NCBI GenBank assembly: GCA_947174295.1
Contig: CAMWIG010000106.1
Coordinates: 1 to 7,224 of the forward strand
Length of the DNA: 7,224 nt
DNA from: an uncultured Alistipes sp.
Lineage (GTDB): Bacteria > Bacteroidota > Bacteroidia > Bacteroidales > Rikenellaceae
Direction: 5' to 3'
Under the pieces are notes generated by a model. It made no database searches. It had not been told where the DNA came from and saw only the letters and a program-made list of their open reading frames with translations. Each line of letters begins with the position of its first letter. Position 1 is the stretch's first letter. This document shows, piece by piece, positions 1 to 7,201 of this stretch. The position numbers and the translations under genes were made by a program.

Positions 1-1947
1 ACCCCATCCTACGCGGAGTGTGAGGTTCGATATCGTATGCTGGCTCTTCATGAACTTCTCCTCGGAGATGCGCCATGCGGCCGAGAACGAGGGGAAGAAG
101 CCCCACTTGTTGTTGTCGCTGAAAACCGTAGAACCGTCGGCACGCACGGTGGCCGTGAAGAGGTAGCGGTCGCTGTAATTGTAGTTCACACGGCCGAACA
201 TCGACACGAGCATCGACTCGGCATAGTTGGTCGTAACCTCCGACGGCTTGGCACCCAGTCCGAGGTTGTTGTTGCCGAGGTTGTCGAACGGAAAGTCCAT
301 GGCCGTGCCTTTGAGGTACTCGGAGCTGCGGCCCGAAATCTCCTGACCGAGCATCACGTCGAACGCATGTCCGCGCTTGCGGGCGTACTTGTAGGTGAGG
401 TTCGTGGAGCTCTGCCAGCGGCGGTCGCGGCCCATCTGCGTCGAACCGTAAGGCGCATTGTTGGATATGGCCTGGCGCGAACCCTCGTGATAGAAGATGT
501 CGGTGCGGTTGTTGGCGACGTTGTAGGTTGCAGTGGTTTTCAGGGTCAGCCCCTTGGCCAGAGCGAACGTAAGGCCCATGTTGGCAATCCACTGCTCGAC
601 GCGGCGCTTGTTGGTCACGCGTTCGGTCTGCATGACAGGGTTCATCTGGGCGAGGTTGCCCGAGGTGTTCTCCTCGACGAGCGGGTCGACCGCCGTGTGG
701 AGCATCTCCTCGTCGGACATTTGCAGACCGCCCGTAGGACGTGCGCGGAGCACCGTGCCCAACATGTTGAAACGGCCCTGGTCGCCCGACGTGCCTATGC
801 CGCGCTTGTCGGTCAGGGCGTAGTTCATCTTGATATCGGCGGTCAGCCACTTGGTGACCTTCTGGTTGAGCGTGGCCTTGGCCGTCACCTTGTTGAATCC
901 GCTGTTTTTGAAGATACCGTTTTCGATGAAGTCCGAGAACGACATGCTGTAACGGGTGTTCTCCGTACCGCCCGAGAGCGACACGTTATGGTCGTGCGAC
1001 CACGTGGGACGGAAAACCTCGTTCTGCCAGTCGATGCCGGCATGGTCGCGGTAGTCTTCGAGCGACTGGTAGCGATAGGGCTCGCCCGTAGAGTCGTTGA
1101 TGCCTTCGCGCCAGTAGGTGGTGCCGAACGACTCGTACTGGAACTTGGCGAACTCGTAGTTGCTCAGCAGGTCGAGAGTCTTCGAAATCTGGCGGTAGCT
1201 GGCCGAACCGTTGTAGGTCACCACCGGGCGGCCTATCCTGCCCGACTTGGTCGTAACGAGCACGACGCCGTTCGCGGCACGGGCGCCGTAGATGGCCGCC
1301 GCCGATGCGTCTTTGAGCACATCTATATTCTCGATGTCGGAGTTCGAGAGATAGCCTATGTCGTCGACCTGGAATCCGTCGACGATGTAGAGCGGTGCGG
1401 CGTCGCCGTTGACGGTGCCGATACCTCGAATCTTGATGTCGAAGCCTGCACCGGGCGTACCGTCGGCAGTGGTAATCTGCACACCGGCAATCTGACCGCC
1501 CAACGCTTCGAGCACCGAACCCGACTTATAGCCCTCGACGTCCTTGGCCGACACCGACGAAATGGAACCGGTCAGGTCGCCGCGCTTCGTCGAGCCGTAA
1601 CCCACTACCACGACCTCCTCCATGAGGTTCTCCTCGGGTTCGAGCTTTACGGTCAGCTCCGTGCGCGTGCCGACATGAATATCCTGCGACTTGTAGCCGA
1701 GATACGACACCTGCAACACGGCGTTCTTCTTCACCGAGAGGGCGAAGCGGCCGTCGATATCGGTCGACGCACCCTGGGTGGTGCCCGTAACTATGACATT
1801 CGCACCTATGACGGGCTGATCGTTCTCGTCGATTACGCGGCCCGCAATCTTGTTCTGCGCCGCTGCCGGCAAAGCCAGCACCAGGGCTGCAAGGGTCAGA
1901 AGAAGACCCTTGCGAAGCCCGGCGGCACGTTTGATGATATTATACAT
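1..1947 (-). CDS. SusC/RagA-family TonB-linked outer-membrane transporter, N-terminal 649 residues (cut by left edge)
   Basis: This open frame starts at the ATG at 1947-1945 and runs off the left edge without a stop, giving 649 residues. Family members are usually about 1000 residues, so the last third of the barrel is missing. Visible in order: a signal peptide (residues 1-30, hydrophobic core LLLTLAALVLALP, likely cleaved after AAA); a carboxypeptidase-regulatory-like domain (about 33-104, with GANVIVTGT and STDIDGRF); the SusC segment EEVVVVGYGSTKRGDLTGS (110-128); the TonB plug (about 125-235, with PLYIVDGF and ASAAAIYGARAANGVVLVTT); then barrel strands, including VRADGSTVFSDNNKWGFFPS (601-620). 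Such proteins import oligosaccharides across the outer membrane with a SusD lipoprotein lid. No STN domain precedes the regulatory domain, so signalling to an anti-sigma factor is unlikely. It follows the binding lipoprotein by 20 bases. Family is certain; substrate (heparan-type fragments) is inferred only from the neighbours. Confidence 0.96.
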   Translation of the reverse strand, partial: MYNIIKRAAGLRKGLLLTLAALVLALPAAAQNKIAGRVIDENDQPVIGANVIVTGTTQGASTDIDGRFALSVKKNAVLQVSYLGYKSQDIHVGTRTELTVKLEPEENLMEEVVVVGYGSTKRGDLTGSISSVSAKDVEGYKSGSVLEALGGQIAGVQITTADGTPGAGFDIKIRGIGTVNGDAAPLYIVDGFQVDDIGYLSNSDIENIDVLKDASAAAIYGARAANGVVLVTTKSGRIGRPVVTYNGSASYRQISKTLDLLSNYEFAKFQYESFGTTYWREGINDSTGEPYRYQSLEDYRDHAGIDWQNEVFRPTWSHDHNVSLSGGTENTRYSMSFSDFIENGIFKNSGFNKVTAKATLNQKVTKWLTADIKMNYALTDKRGIGTSGDQGRFNMLGTVLRARPTGGLQMSDEEMLHTAVDPLVEENTSGNLAQMNPVMQTERVTNKRRVEQWIANMGLTFALAKGLTLKTTATYNVANNRTDIFYHEGSRQAISNNAPYGSTQMGRDRRWQSSTNLTYKYARKRGHAFDVMLGQEISGRSSEYLKGTAMDFPFDNLGNNNLGLGAKPSEVTTNYAESMLVSMFGRVNYNYSDRYLFTATVRADGSTVFSDNNKWGFFPSFSAAWRISEEKFMKSQHTISNLTLRVGWG

Positions 1948-1967
1948 TGTTTCAGTTTTCGGTTAGG
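1948..1967 (-). promoter_or_regulatory. Short gap before susC with CCTAA and AAAACTGA motif
   Basis: This 20-base gap separates the stop of the binding lipoprotein from the SusC start. Read on the minus strand it begins with CCTAA directly after the TAA stop and carries AAAACTGA ending four bases before the ATG. No AGGAGG-like Shine-Dalgarno is present, as is common in Bacteroidota. The same two elements occur in the gap at 4134-4150. It is too short for a separate promoter plus leader, so SusC is probably translated from the upstream transcript. A role in translation initiation is inference. Confidence 0.4.
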
Positions 1968-4133
1968 TTAGAATTTCTCGTCGAACCATACGGCCACGCC
2001 AATCAGCTTGGCGGTTCCGCCGAGGTCGCTGTTCTTTGCCTCCAAGGAGTAGCTGGCCTGGAACGTCAGCACGCCGTTGATTGGCTCGCCGTCGACGACC
2101 CACTTATTCGGATTGATATAGAGCATATTGCCGTTTTCGGGGTCGAAATATCCGAGTTTCTTGGCCATATCGGTATTCGAAGCCTTGTTGCCCTGGCTGT
2201 CGAACCAGCTGAGCGGGGCGCTCTCGGAAGCGTTCAGCACGCCCGTTCCGGAGTATTCCATCCAAAGCTTGGCAATCGTGCGCCCGGTCTGTCCGGCTTC
2301 GAGCTTACCGCCGTAAGGCGTTTCGTCGGTGCCGATGCCCTCGTAGAGGAAGCAGTTCTGACGCCAGCGCAGCCATACTTTCGACGCATCGACACCCGCG
2401 CCGTAGGTCGGAACGACAGGCGAATAACCGCCCTTGCGGGGATTCATGCGGTGTACGAACGGCGTATATTCTATATTGTCGCTGTCGGCCGGCTTGCGCA
2501 GCATCACGAACACGATAGTCGAGCGCGACACGGCCGTAACGCCTTCGCCGATGGTCGCCGTCACGCGGATATATCCGATTTGCGAAGCACGGTCGGTGCG
2601 CAGGCGCAGGTGCAGGTTACCGTCGGCATCGACATAGTTCTGCGACGTGTTGGTCGCATTTCTGAACGCCCAATCGTGTACGACTTTCAGCTCGAAGGTG
2701 GGTTTGCGGTCGCCGAAGTCGTTGTAACCGTATTCGGCGAGCGAAATGACCACATCCATGTTCGTATCGCTTCCGGCATTCCAGCGGAACTGGTCGGCGT
2801 GGCTCTCGGCATCGAGACCGAGGTTGTTGCCGTAACCGAACTTGTGGAACATGTTGGGGTTCGAAACGACGGTCAGTTCGAGAACCGTTTCGGCGCTGCC
2901 CTTGACATTCGAAACCACGACGGGCACGGAGTACTCGCCGACAGGTATTTCGTTGCCGCGTGCGGCCGAAATCTTGCCGGTGTTCCGGTCGATGGAGAGT
3001 CTTCCGGCAAGAGCCTCGGACAGCTCGCCGAATGCGAAGGTAACCACGTCGCCGACGAAGCCGTCGGCCTTCTCGACCTCGAACAGACACGCCTCGGTCA
3101 TCGTCGACGCAGGATAGGAGAACGTCGAAGCCTCGATAGGCGTGATGTAGGGCACGACCTCCACGGAATAGGCTCCACGCATTACGACGGCCTCGCCCTC
3201 GCTGAATCGGTTCGACACGGCAAGCGATATGTCGTAGGTGGTTCCCACTTCGAGCGTATGGCCCTGCGGCAGCGAAATGACGCCCGTAGCGGGGTCTATC
3301 GCGAACTGGTCGGTGGAAGGTGCGACCGAAACAATCTCGTAGTTCACATCGTCGGTCGAGCCTTTCAGCACGGGTGCTTCGCTCTCGAACGCGGCGGCGA
3401 CTTCGGCAGTGCCGGGATTGCGTTCGTAGGTGACACCGAGCGGCTTGCTGTTGACCTTGATGGTCACGGCCTGCTCGTAATCGGCCGAACCCGCCTTGGT
3501 CGACAGACGAAGGGTCGGGGTATAGACGCCGGGAGGAATCTCACCCTCGAACTTCATGTTGACCGAAATCAGACCGTCGGCCGAGACCGAAAAGTAGTTC
3601 TTGCCGCTCTCCTGCACCAGCGCATAGGCATTGAACGAAACCGCCTCGTCGGCAGCCTCGATTTGCGCCGTAGGCCACGTGATGCGGTCGGCATCGTAGA
3701 GCACTTCGAGAAGCGACGGAGTGACCGTTATATTTTCGGGGGTCGCGGAAATCATGCGGACCGTGAGTATGTCGGCGAACGTGATGCGCGTGCCGGCAGC
3801 CATGCACGAAATGGTGAAGCGGTAGGTTCCCGTCGGCAGATTGTCGCTCTCCTCGATGAGCAGCGAGCCGTCGGCCAGCAGCATGAAGACGGGACGTTCG
3901 TCGATGAAAGCCTCGCCGTCGAGCGTAATCGACTCGATGGCGAATTCCGAAGGCTCGGCGCCCCGGAATGTCGGAGCGGCACCGCGGAAAGGCATGCCGG
4001 GGCCTATGTCGGAGACCTGCATGTAATAGAGCGTCACCGGGCTTTCGGTCTCATCCTCGGAGCATGCGGAGAAGCCCAGCGAGAAGAGCGCGACAGCGAA
4101 GCTCAGGCAGCGCAGAAAAAATCGCGTGTTCAT
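1968..4133 (-). CDS. Surface lipoprotein with four cadherin/Ig-like modules; probable surface glycan-binding protein of the PUL
   Basis: Complete, 721 residues, ATG at 4133. Residues 1-23 form a lipoprotein signal peptide; the lipobox is FSAC with Cys24, followed by SEDETE, the kind of acidic stretch that sends Bacteroidota lipoproteins to the cell surface. Residues about 31-424 look like four modules of roughly 100 residues. Their common signature is an (A/N)-(D/T)-G-x-(I/L)-(S/L) turn, a (P/V)-x-G-x-Y segment and then paired beta strands: DGSLLI/PTGTY, ADGLIS/PPGVY, ATGVIS/EVGTTY, NTGKIS/PVGEY. Two modules carry VSN after the second element. Residues about 425-721 form a different domain rich in Trp, Tyr and Gly (for example SKVWLRWRQNCFLYEG) that I cannot assign with certainty; DUF4958 is a possible match from memory. 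No catalytic motif is seen. Its place between the lyase and SusC corresponds to BT4661, the heparin-binding lipoprotein of B. thetaiotaomicron, as I recall it. Glycan binding is inferred. Confidence 0.8.
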   Translation of the reverse strand: MNTRFFLRCLSFAVALFSLGFSACSEDETESPVTLYYMQVSDIGPGMPFRGAAPTFRGAEPSEFAIESITLDGEAFIDERPVFMLLADGSLLIEESDNLPTGTYRFTISCMAAGTRITFADILTVRMISATPENITVTPSLLEVLYDADRITWPTAQIEAADEAVSFNAYALVQESGKNYFSVSADGLISVNMKFEGEIPPGVYTPTLRLSTKAGSADYEQAVTIKVNSKPLGVTYERNPGTAEVAAAFESEAPVLKGSTDDVNYEIVSVAPSTDQFAIDPATGVISLPQGHTLEVGTTYDISLAVSNRFSEGEAVVMRGAYSVEVVPYITPIEASTFSYPASTMTEACLFEVEKADGFVGDVVTFAFGELSEALAGRLSIDRNTGKISAARGNEIPVGEYSVPVVVSNVKGSAETVLELTVVSNPNMFHKFGYGNNLGLDAESHADQFRWNAGSDTNMDVVISLAEYGYNDFGDRKPTFELKVVHDWAFRNATNTSQNYVDADGNLHLRLRTDRASQIGYIRVTATIGEGVTAVSRSTIVFVMLRKPADSDNIEYTPFVHRMNPRKGGYSPVVPTYGAGVDASKVWLRWRQNCFLYEGIGTDETPYGGKLEAGQTGRTIAKLWMEYSGTGVLNASESAPLSWFDSQGNKASNTDMAKKLGYFDPENGNMLYINPNKWVVDGEPINGVLTFQASYSLEAKNSDLGGTAKLIGVAVWFDEKF

Positions 4134-4150
4134 TATCGTCAGTTTTTAGG
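4134..4150 (-). promoter_or_regulatory. Short gap before the binding lipoprotein with CCTAA and AAAACTGA motif
   Basis: This 17-base gap lies between the lyase stop (4153-4151) and the next ATG (4133-4131). On the minus strand it reads CCTAAAAACTGACGATA. CCTAA abuts the stop codon and AAAACTGA ends five bases before the start, nearly the same arrangement as at 1948-1967. There is no Shine-Dalgarno. The tight spacing supports co-transcription and perhaps translational coupling. Function is inferred from position and recurrence only. Confidence 0.4.
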
Positions 4151-6274
4151 TTACAACATATAGGAAAGATTGTAGGTGCGGCCGTCCACCGTCACGGCAA
4201 TCTTTGCGCGGTCGGCGGAGAAACCGTCGTCGGTGAACGCAGCGTCGACGCTCGCGGCCGCAGCATCCGAAACGGGCAGCAGAACCGTGATGAATCGCGC
4301 CGCCGCATCGTCGGCGCCCTTCGGCTGGTCGATGCGGTAGGCCTTGCGGTCGACGGCGCTGTCGAGCACCACCGACATCGAACCCGACCGTGTCGCGGTC
4401 GTCATCCCGCGGTCGGAGAAGGTGCGGGCCAGCAGGTTGTTGCCATCGGCGAATGCCGTGTGCGCTCCGTTTTCGGCAGCATCCAGCACCACCTGGGCAT
4501 CCTCGCCCGGGAGCAGGTGGAAGTTCAGGTTGACCGTACCTTCGGCCGAACCGTAGGCTTCGTCGAGAATGACGAAGAAGCTGCGCTCGACGAAGAAGAC
4601 AGAGCGACGGTGCGTCAGATTCTCATACGAGGGGTTTTCGAGGATGAGCAGGTCGTAACCGCTGCGCTCCTCGGCCGCCAGACACACGCCTCGGCACGAC
4701 GACACGTTCAGCTTGTCGAGCGTGAGGGTCGAGTGGTTGTCGGTGCGCGCATAGGTATTGCGGCTCGCATTGGTCGCCGAGGTGCCGCCGTAGCTGAACA
4801 CACCCGAATCGGGGAAGAACTGGCGGCCCTTGACGTAGAGCTCGAAATTGTTGTTGTCCCACTGGCGGTGCCACTTCTCGGTCGGCGTGACGCGGCAGTT
4901 GACAAGCGTCATCATGACGGCGTCGCGGGTCCAGCCGCTGCGTATGGCATAGTGGCCGCCGTCCTCGAAACACTTGATGCCCGCGGCGGGCGCACGGCCC
5001 TCCGAGCCCTGCGAAGCGAGCCATTTGAGCTCTTCGTCGTCGGGGAACAGATCGCGGTAGTTGCGCATGTGGCGCAGCAGGATGTTGCGAGTCCACGACG
5101 TGGGGCGCGTATCGCCGAAGTTGGGCGTGGAGTAGTTGTAATCGCCGGCCGCATTGTTATATACGGCATAGTTGGGATAGATGAGGTATTTCTCCACCTC
5201 GACCATCTTGCGCATGGCCGAGAGATACTCCGCGGGGAAGCACGAGGTCTGATTGTTGGCATTGGCCACGACCATCGGCAGACGGAAGCTCTCGATGGAG
5301 CCTATGTGGTAGTGCAGGTCGTTGTCTTTGAGCCAGCCGTCATCGTAATATTGGTCCGTTATCTCCTCGTTGAGCACCGTCGAACCGTTGACGACCCAAT
5401 CGGTCGCGGCCTGCATCTCGGGGAAGAGCAGTCCCGCGAGCGTCACGGCCTGCGCCTGCGAGATGAGATGGTTCGAGTCGTCCCAATAGTTGTTCTTGAT
5501 GAACTCGACCTGAAAGGCCATACGCTCGATGAAACGCGTAAGACGCGCAGGCGTGAAGGCGTCGGCCCAGCGGTAATACTCGATGAGCGAGCACATGTCC
5601 TGCACGCGCGCAGCAACGCTCAGAGGCACCCAGGCCACATCGTTCGACCCCTGGTATGTTTCAGGCGCCGGATGGGTCTCCCACCAGTCGTCGAAAGCGG
5701 CCATCCATGCGTCGAGATACTTGTCGTCGCGGGTAACGTACCATGCCTTGGCCTGCGCGACGAACCACTGATGGCGGTGCAGCTGACCGCGCAGCTCCTG
5801 ATCGACGCCTGTCGAGTGGAGAGTCCAGTCGATGCCGGTGCCGTCGGCGTTCATATAGGAATAGGGGCGTCCGTCGGTATCGGTGAATGTCGACACCTTG
5901 AAACGATAGCCGTTCTCGGCGAGCGCCTCGTCGGCCGTGGTCTGCTCGGCGGCGCTCAGGGTCGTGTTGAGCAGGTTGACGAGCGGATTCACCACGCCCG
6001 ATTCATAGCGATAGTAGTCGCGCAGCGCAAGAGCGGCGTCTTCCCAGCGCTCCTGCTCGACGGCCTCGCGGACGGACTCCATCCCGGGATAATCGAGATT
6101 CAGCACGGAGAATACACCGTGCGACACCTCGTTGTCATCGGGATACTTCTCTTCGTAGAAACCGTTCGACGACGAATTGTCGGACGAAGAGGCAGTGTCG
6201 TCGGACAGACAGCCGGTCATCATCAGACCTGCGGCCGAGACCAACGCACCGATGCGTAAAAGTTCAATCTTCAT
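4151..6274 (-). CDS. Polysaccharide lyase family 12-like lipoprotein (heparinase II/III fold), probable surface heparan sulfate lyase
   Basis: Complete, 707 residues, ATG at 6274. A lipoprotein signal peptide ends in the lipobox MTGC (Cys22), followed by LSDD and a Ser/Asn/Asp-rich linker to about residue 38, which suggests outer-surface anchoring. The N-terminal all-alpha toroid spans about 40-400 (LRGQLHRHQWFVAQAKAWY at 161-179) and the C-terminal beta-sandwich about 430-707 (FEDGGHYAIRSGW at 436-448; FELYVKGRQFFPDSGVFSYG at 477-496; HSTLTLD at 514-520). Candidate catalytic residues are Asn268 in DDSNHL, Tyr322 in DLHYH and His469 in EKWHRQWDN. The 54-residue Asn-to-Tyr spacing equals that of Pedobacter heparinase III (N240, Y294, H424) as I remember it. 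The expected reaction is beta-elimination at uronic acids, leaving 4,5-unsaturated ends, which suits the GH88 gene 27 bases upstream. Membership of the heparinase II/III superfamily is near certain; PL12 and heparan specificity are probable. PL33 or another related family is the main alternative. Confidence 0.9.
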   Translation of the reverse strand: MKIELLRIGALVSAAGLMMTGCLSDDTASSSDNSSSNGFYEEKYPDDNEVSHGVFSVLNLDYPGMESVREAVEQERWEDAALALRDYYRYESGVVNPLVNLLNTTLSAAEQTTADEALAENGYRFKVSTFTDTDGRPYSYMNADGTGIDWTLHSTGVDQELRGQLHRHQWFVAQAKAWYVTRDDKYLDAWMAAFDDWWETHPAPETYQGSNDVAWVPLSVAARVQDMCSLIEYYRWADAFTPARLTRFIERMAFQVEFIKNNYWDDSNHLISQAQAVTLAGLLFPEMQAATDWVVNGSTVLNEEITDQYYDDGWLKDNDLHYHIGSIESFRLPMVVANANNQTSCFPAEYLSAMRKMVEVEKYLIYPNYAVYNNAAGDYNYSTPNFGDTRPTSWTRNILLRHMRNYRDLFPDDEELKWLASQGSEGRAPAAGIKCFEDGGHYAIRSGWTRDAVMMTLVNCRVTPTEKWHRQWDNNNFELYVKGRQFFPDSGVFSYGGTSATNASRNTYARTDNHSTLTLDKLNVSSCRGVCLAAEERSGYDLLILENPSYENLTHRRSVFFVERSFFVILDEAYGSAEGTVNLNFHLLPGEDAQVVLDAAENGAHTAFADGNNLLARTFSDRGMTTATRSGSMSVVLDSAVDRKAYRIDQPKGADDAAARFITVLLPVSDAAAASVDAAFTDDGFSADRAKIAVTVDGRTYNLSYML

Positions 6275-6301
6275 ATAGGGTTTATTTAGGTTTTGATTAC
6301 G
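6275..6301 (-). promoter_or_regulatory. A-rich gap between the GH88 and lyase genes
   Basis: This 27-base gap is A-rich on the minus strand (CAAAACCTAAATAAACCC) and contains AACCTAA at 6292-6286, the element also found at both downstream gaps. It has no Shine-Dalgarno, no hairpin large enough for a terminator, and no match on the minus strand to the Bacteroides -7 consensus TAnnTTTG. It is best read as an operon-internal leader with an A-rich translation start region. Confidence 0.35.
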
Positions 6302-7201
6302 TTAAAGCGTTCGTGGATCGACGCCGCGAAGTTTCAGATAGCGGCCGACGGCTTCGAGATAGTAGTAGTCGGCATAGTTGAGCGGCGTGTCGATTTCGCT
6401 CGTCGCCGGCCAGTGGCCGACGCTGTGCATCAGTATGAAACCTCCGTTGGTGCCCTTTTCGGCGAGATAGGCGTCCGACGACAGACTCATAAGGAGCGTT
6501 TCGGCATAATCGAAATACGCAGCGCCCTCGTCGGCCAGAGTCGACAGCTCGAACAGAGCCGACGACATGACGGCCGCAGCCGAAGCGTCGCGCGGAGCGT
6601 CGGGGATTTGCGGTGCGTCGTAGTCCCAATACGGAATGCGGTCTTCGGGCGTGCGCGGATGGTTCATTACGAGGTCGGCTATGCGCTCGGCGCGACGCAG
6701 ATACTTCTCGTCGCCCGTCTCGCGGTAGCACATCGTGTAACCGTAGAGACCCCACGCCTGCCCGCGGGCCCACGCCGACTCGTCGGCATAGCCTTGGAAC
6801 GTGCCGCGGCTCTCGACCGTGCCGTCGTCGTTGTAGCTGACAACGTGGTAGGAGCTCATATCGTCGCGGAAATGATTTTCGAGCGTTATGTCGGCATGGC
6901 GCACCGCAACATCGCGATAGCATGCGTCGCCCGTGTGTTTCGACGCCCAGAAGAGCATTTCGAGATTCATCATGTTGTCGATGATGACCGGGTAGTTCCA
7001 CTCGCCGAAGTCCCACGAACGAATCAGACCTATGCGGTCGTCGCAGCGGGACGAGAGGCTTTTGGCGGCCTCGACGATAACATCGGCCGACGCCGCGTCG
7101 CCCAGAATGCGCTGCTGCTGGCCGTAGGAGCAGAATACCATGAAGCCCAAATCGTGCGTTCCCTTATAATACTGTATGCCGTCGAGACGGGCCGTGTAAT
7201 T
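6302..7201 (-). CDS. GH88 unsaturated glucuronyl hydrolase, C-terminal 299 residues (N-terminus missing, frame interrupted)
   Basis: The frame encodes 299 residues ending at the TAA at 6304-6302. GH88 enzymes are about 380-400 residues, so roughly 100 N-terminal residues are absent. Landmarks in order: IQYYKGTHDLGFM, whose Asp (codon 7153-7151) corresponds to a conserved active-site Asp; PVIIDNMMNLEML, whose Asp (codon 6979-6977) matches the catalytic Asp of Bacillus UGL (Asp149, from memory) and lies 58 residues later, against 61 in that enzyme; NHFRDDMSSYH; the signature SAWARGQAWGLYGY; and near the end HSVGHWPATSEIDTPLNYAD. GH88 removes the 4,5-unsaturated uronic acid that lyases leave at the non-reducing end, usually in the periplasm, by hydration of the double bond. 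A TTG at 7150 could serve as a start but would delete one active-site Asp, so it is not credible as the native start. Homology continues upstream to 7201, where a stop precedes. It may be a pseudogene, or the stop may be an error. Confidence 0.88.
   Translation of the reverse strand, partial: NYTARLDGIQYYKGTHDLGFMVFCSYGQQQRILGDAASADVIVEAAKSLSSRCDDRIGLIRSWDFGEWNYPVIIDNMMNLEMLFWASKHTGDACYRDVAVRHADITLENHFRDDMSSYHVVSYNDDGTVESRGTFQGYADESAWARGQAWGLYGYTMCYRETGDEKYLRRAERIADLVMNHPRTPEDRIPYWDYDAPQIPDAPRDASAAAVMSSALFELSTLADEGAAYFDYAETLLMSLSSDAYLAEKGTNGGFILMHSVGHWPATSEIDTPLNYADYYYLEAVGRYLKLRGVDPRTL

Noticed and set aside
37..1971. Open frame of 644 codons on the + strand opposite SusC
   Set aside because: It is in the exactly complementary register to a clear SusC gene and is open because that gene lacks TTA, CTA and TCA codons. 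Its translation is rich in Arg, Val, Gly and His with no recognizable domain.
1947..4163. Open frame of 738 codons on the + strand opposite the binding lipoprotein
   Set aside because: It is the same codon-bias shadow in the complementary register. No signal, domain or plausible start region is seen, while the opposite strand encodes a lipoprotein with clear repeat modules.
3968..6259. Open frame of 763 codons on the + strand opposite the lyase
   Set aside because: It shadows the lyase gene in the complementary register and ends exactly where the lyase has its TTA codon. The product is low-complexity, Arg/Val/Gly-rich and unlike any family I know.
6287..6295. TAGGTTTTG on the + strand, resembling the Bacteroides -7 promoter element TAnnTTTG
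   Set aside because: It has one base too many for the consensus, lies on the + strand where no gene follows, and has no clear -33 element.
6297..7016. A 239-codon minus-strand frame overlapping GH88, and similar frames at 4623-5096 and 2617-3090
   Set aside because: Each overlaps a well-supported gene in another frame, has an Arg-rich composition typical of out-of-frame GC-rich DNA, and shows no domain.
7148..7150. TTG as a native start for the GH88 protein
   Set aside because: The GH88-typical residues NYTARLDGIQYYKGTHD lie upstream of it in the same frame. Starting here would remove a conserved active-site Asp and about 100 further residues normal for the family.
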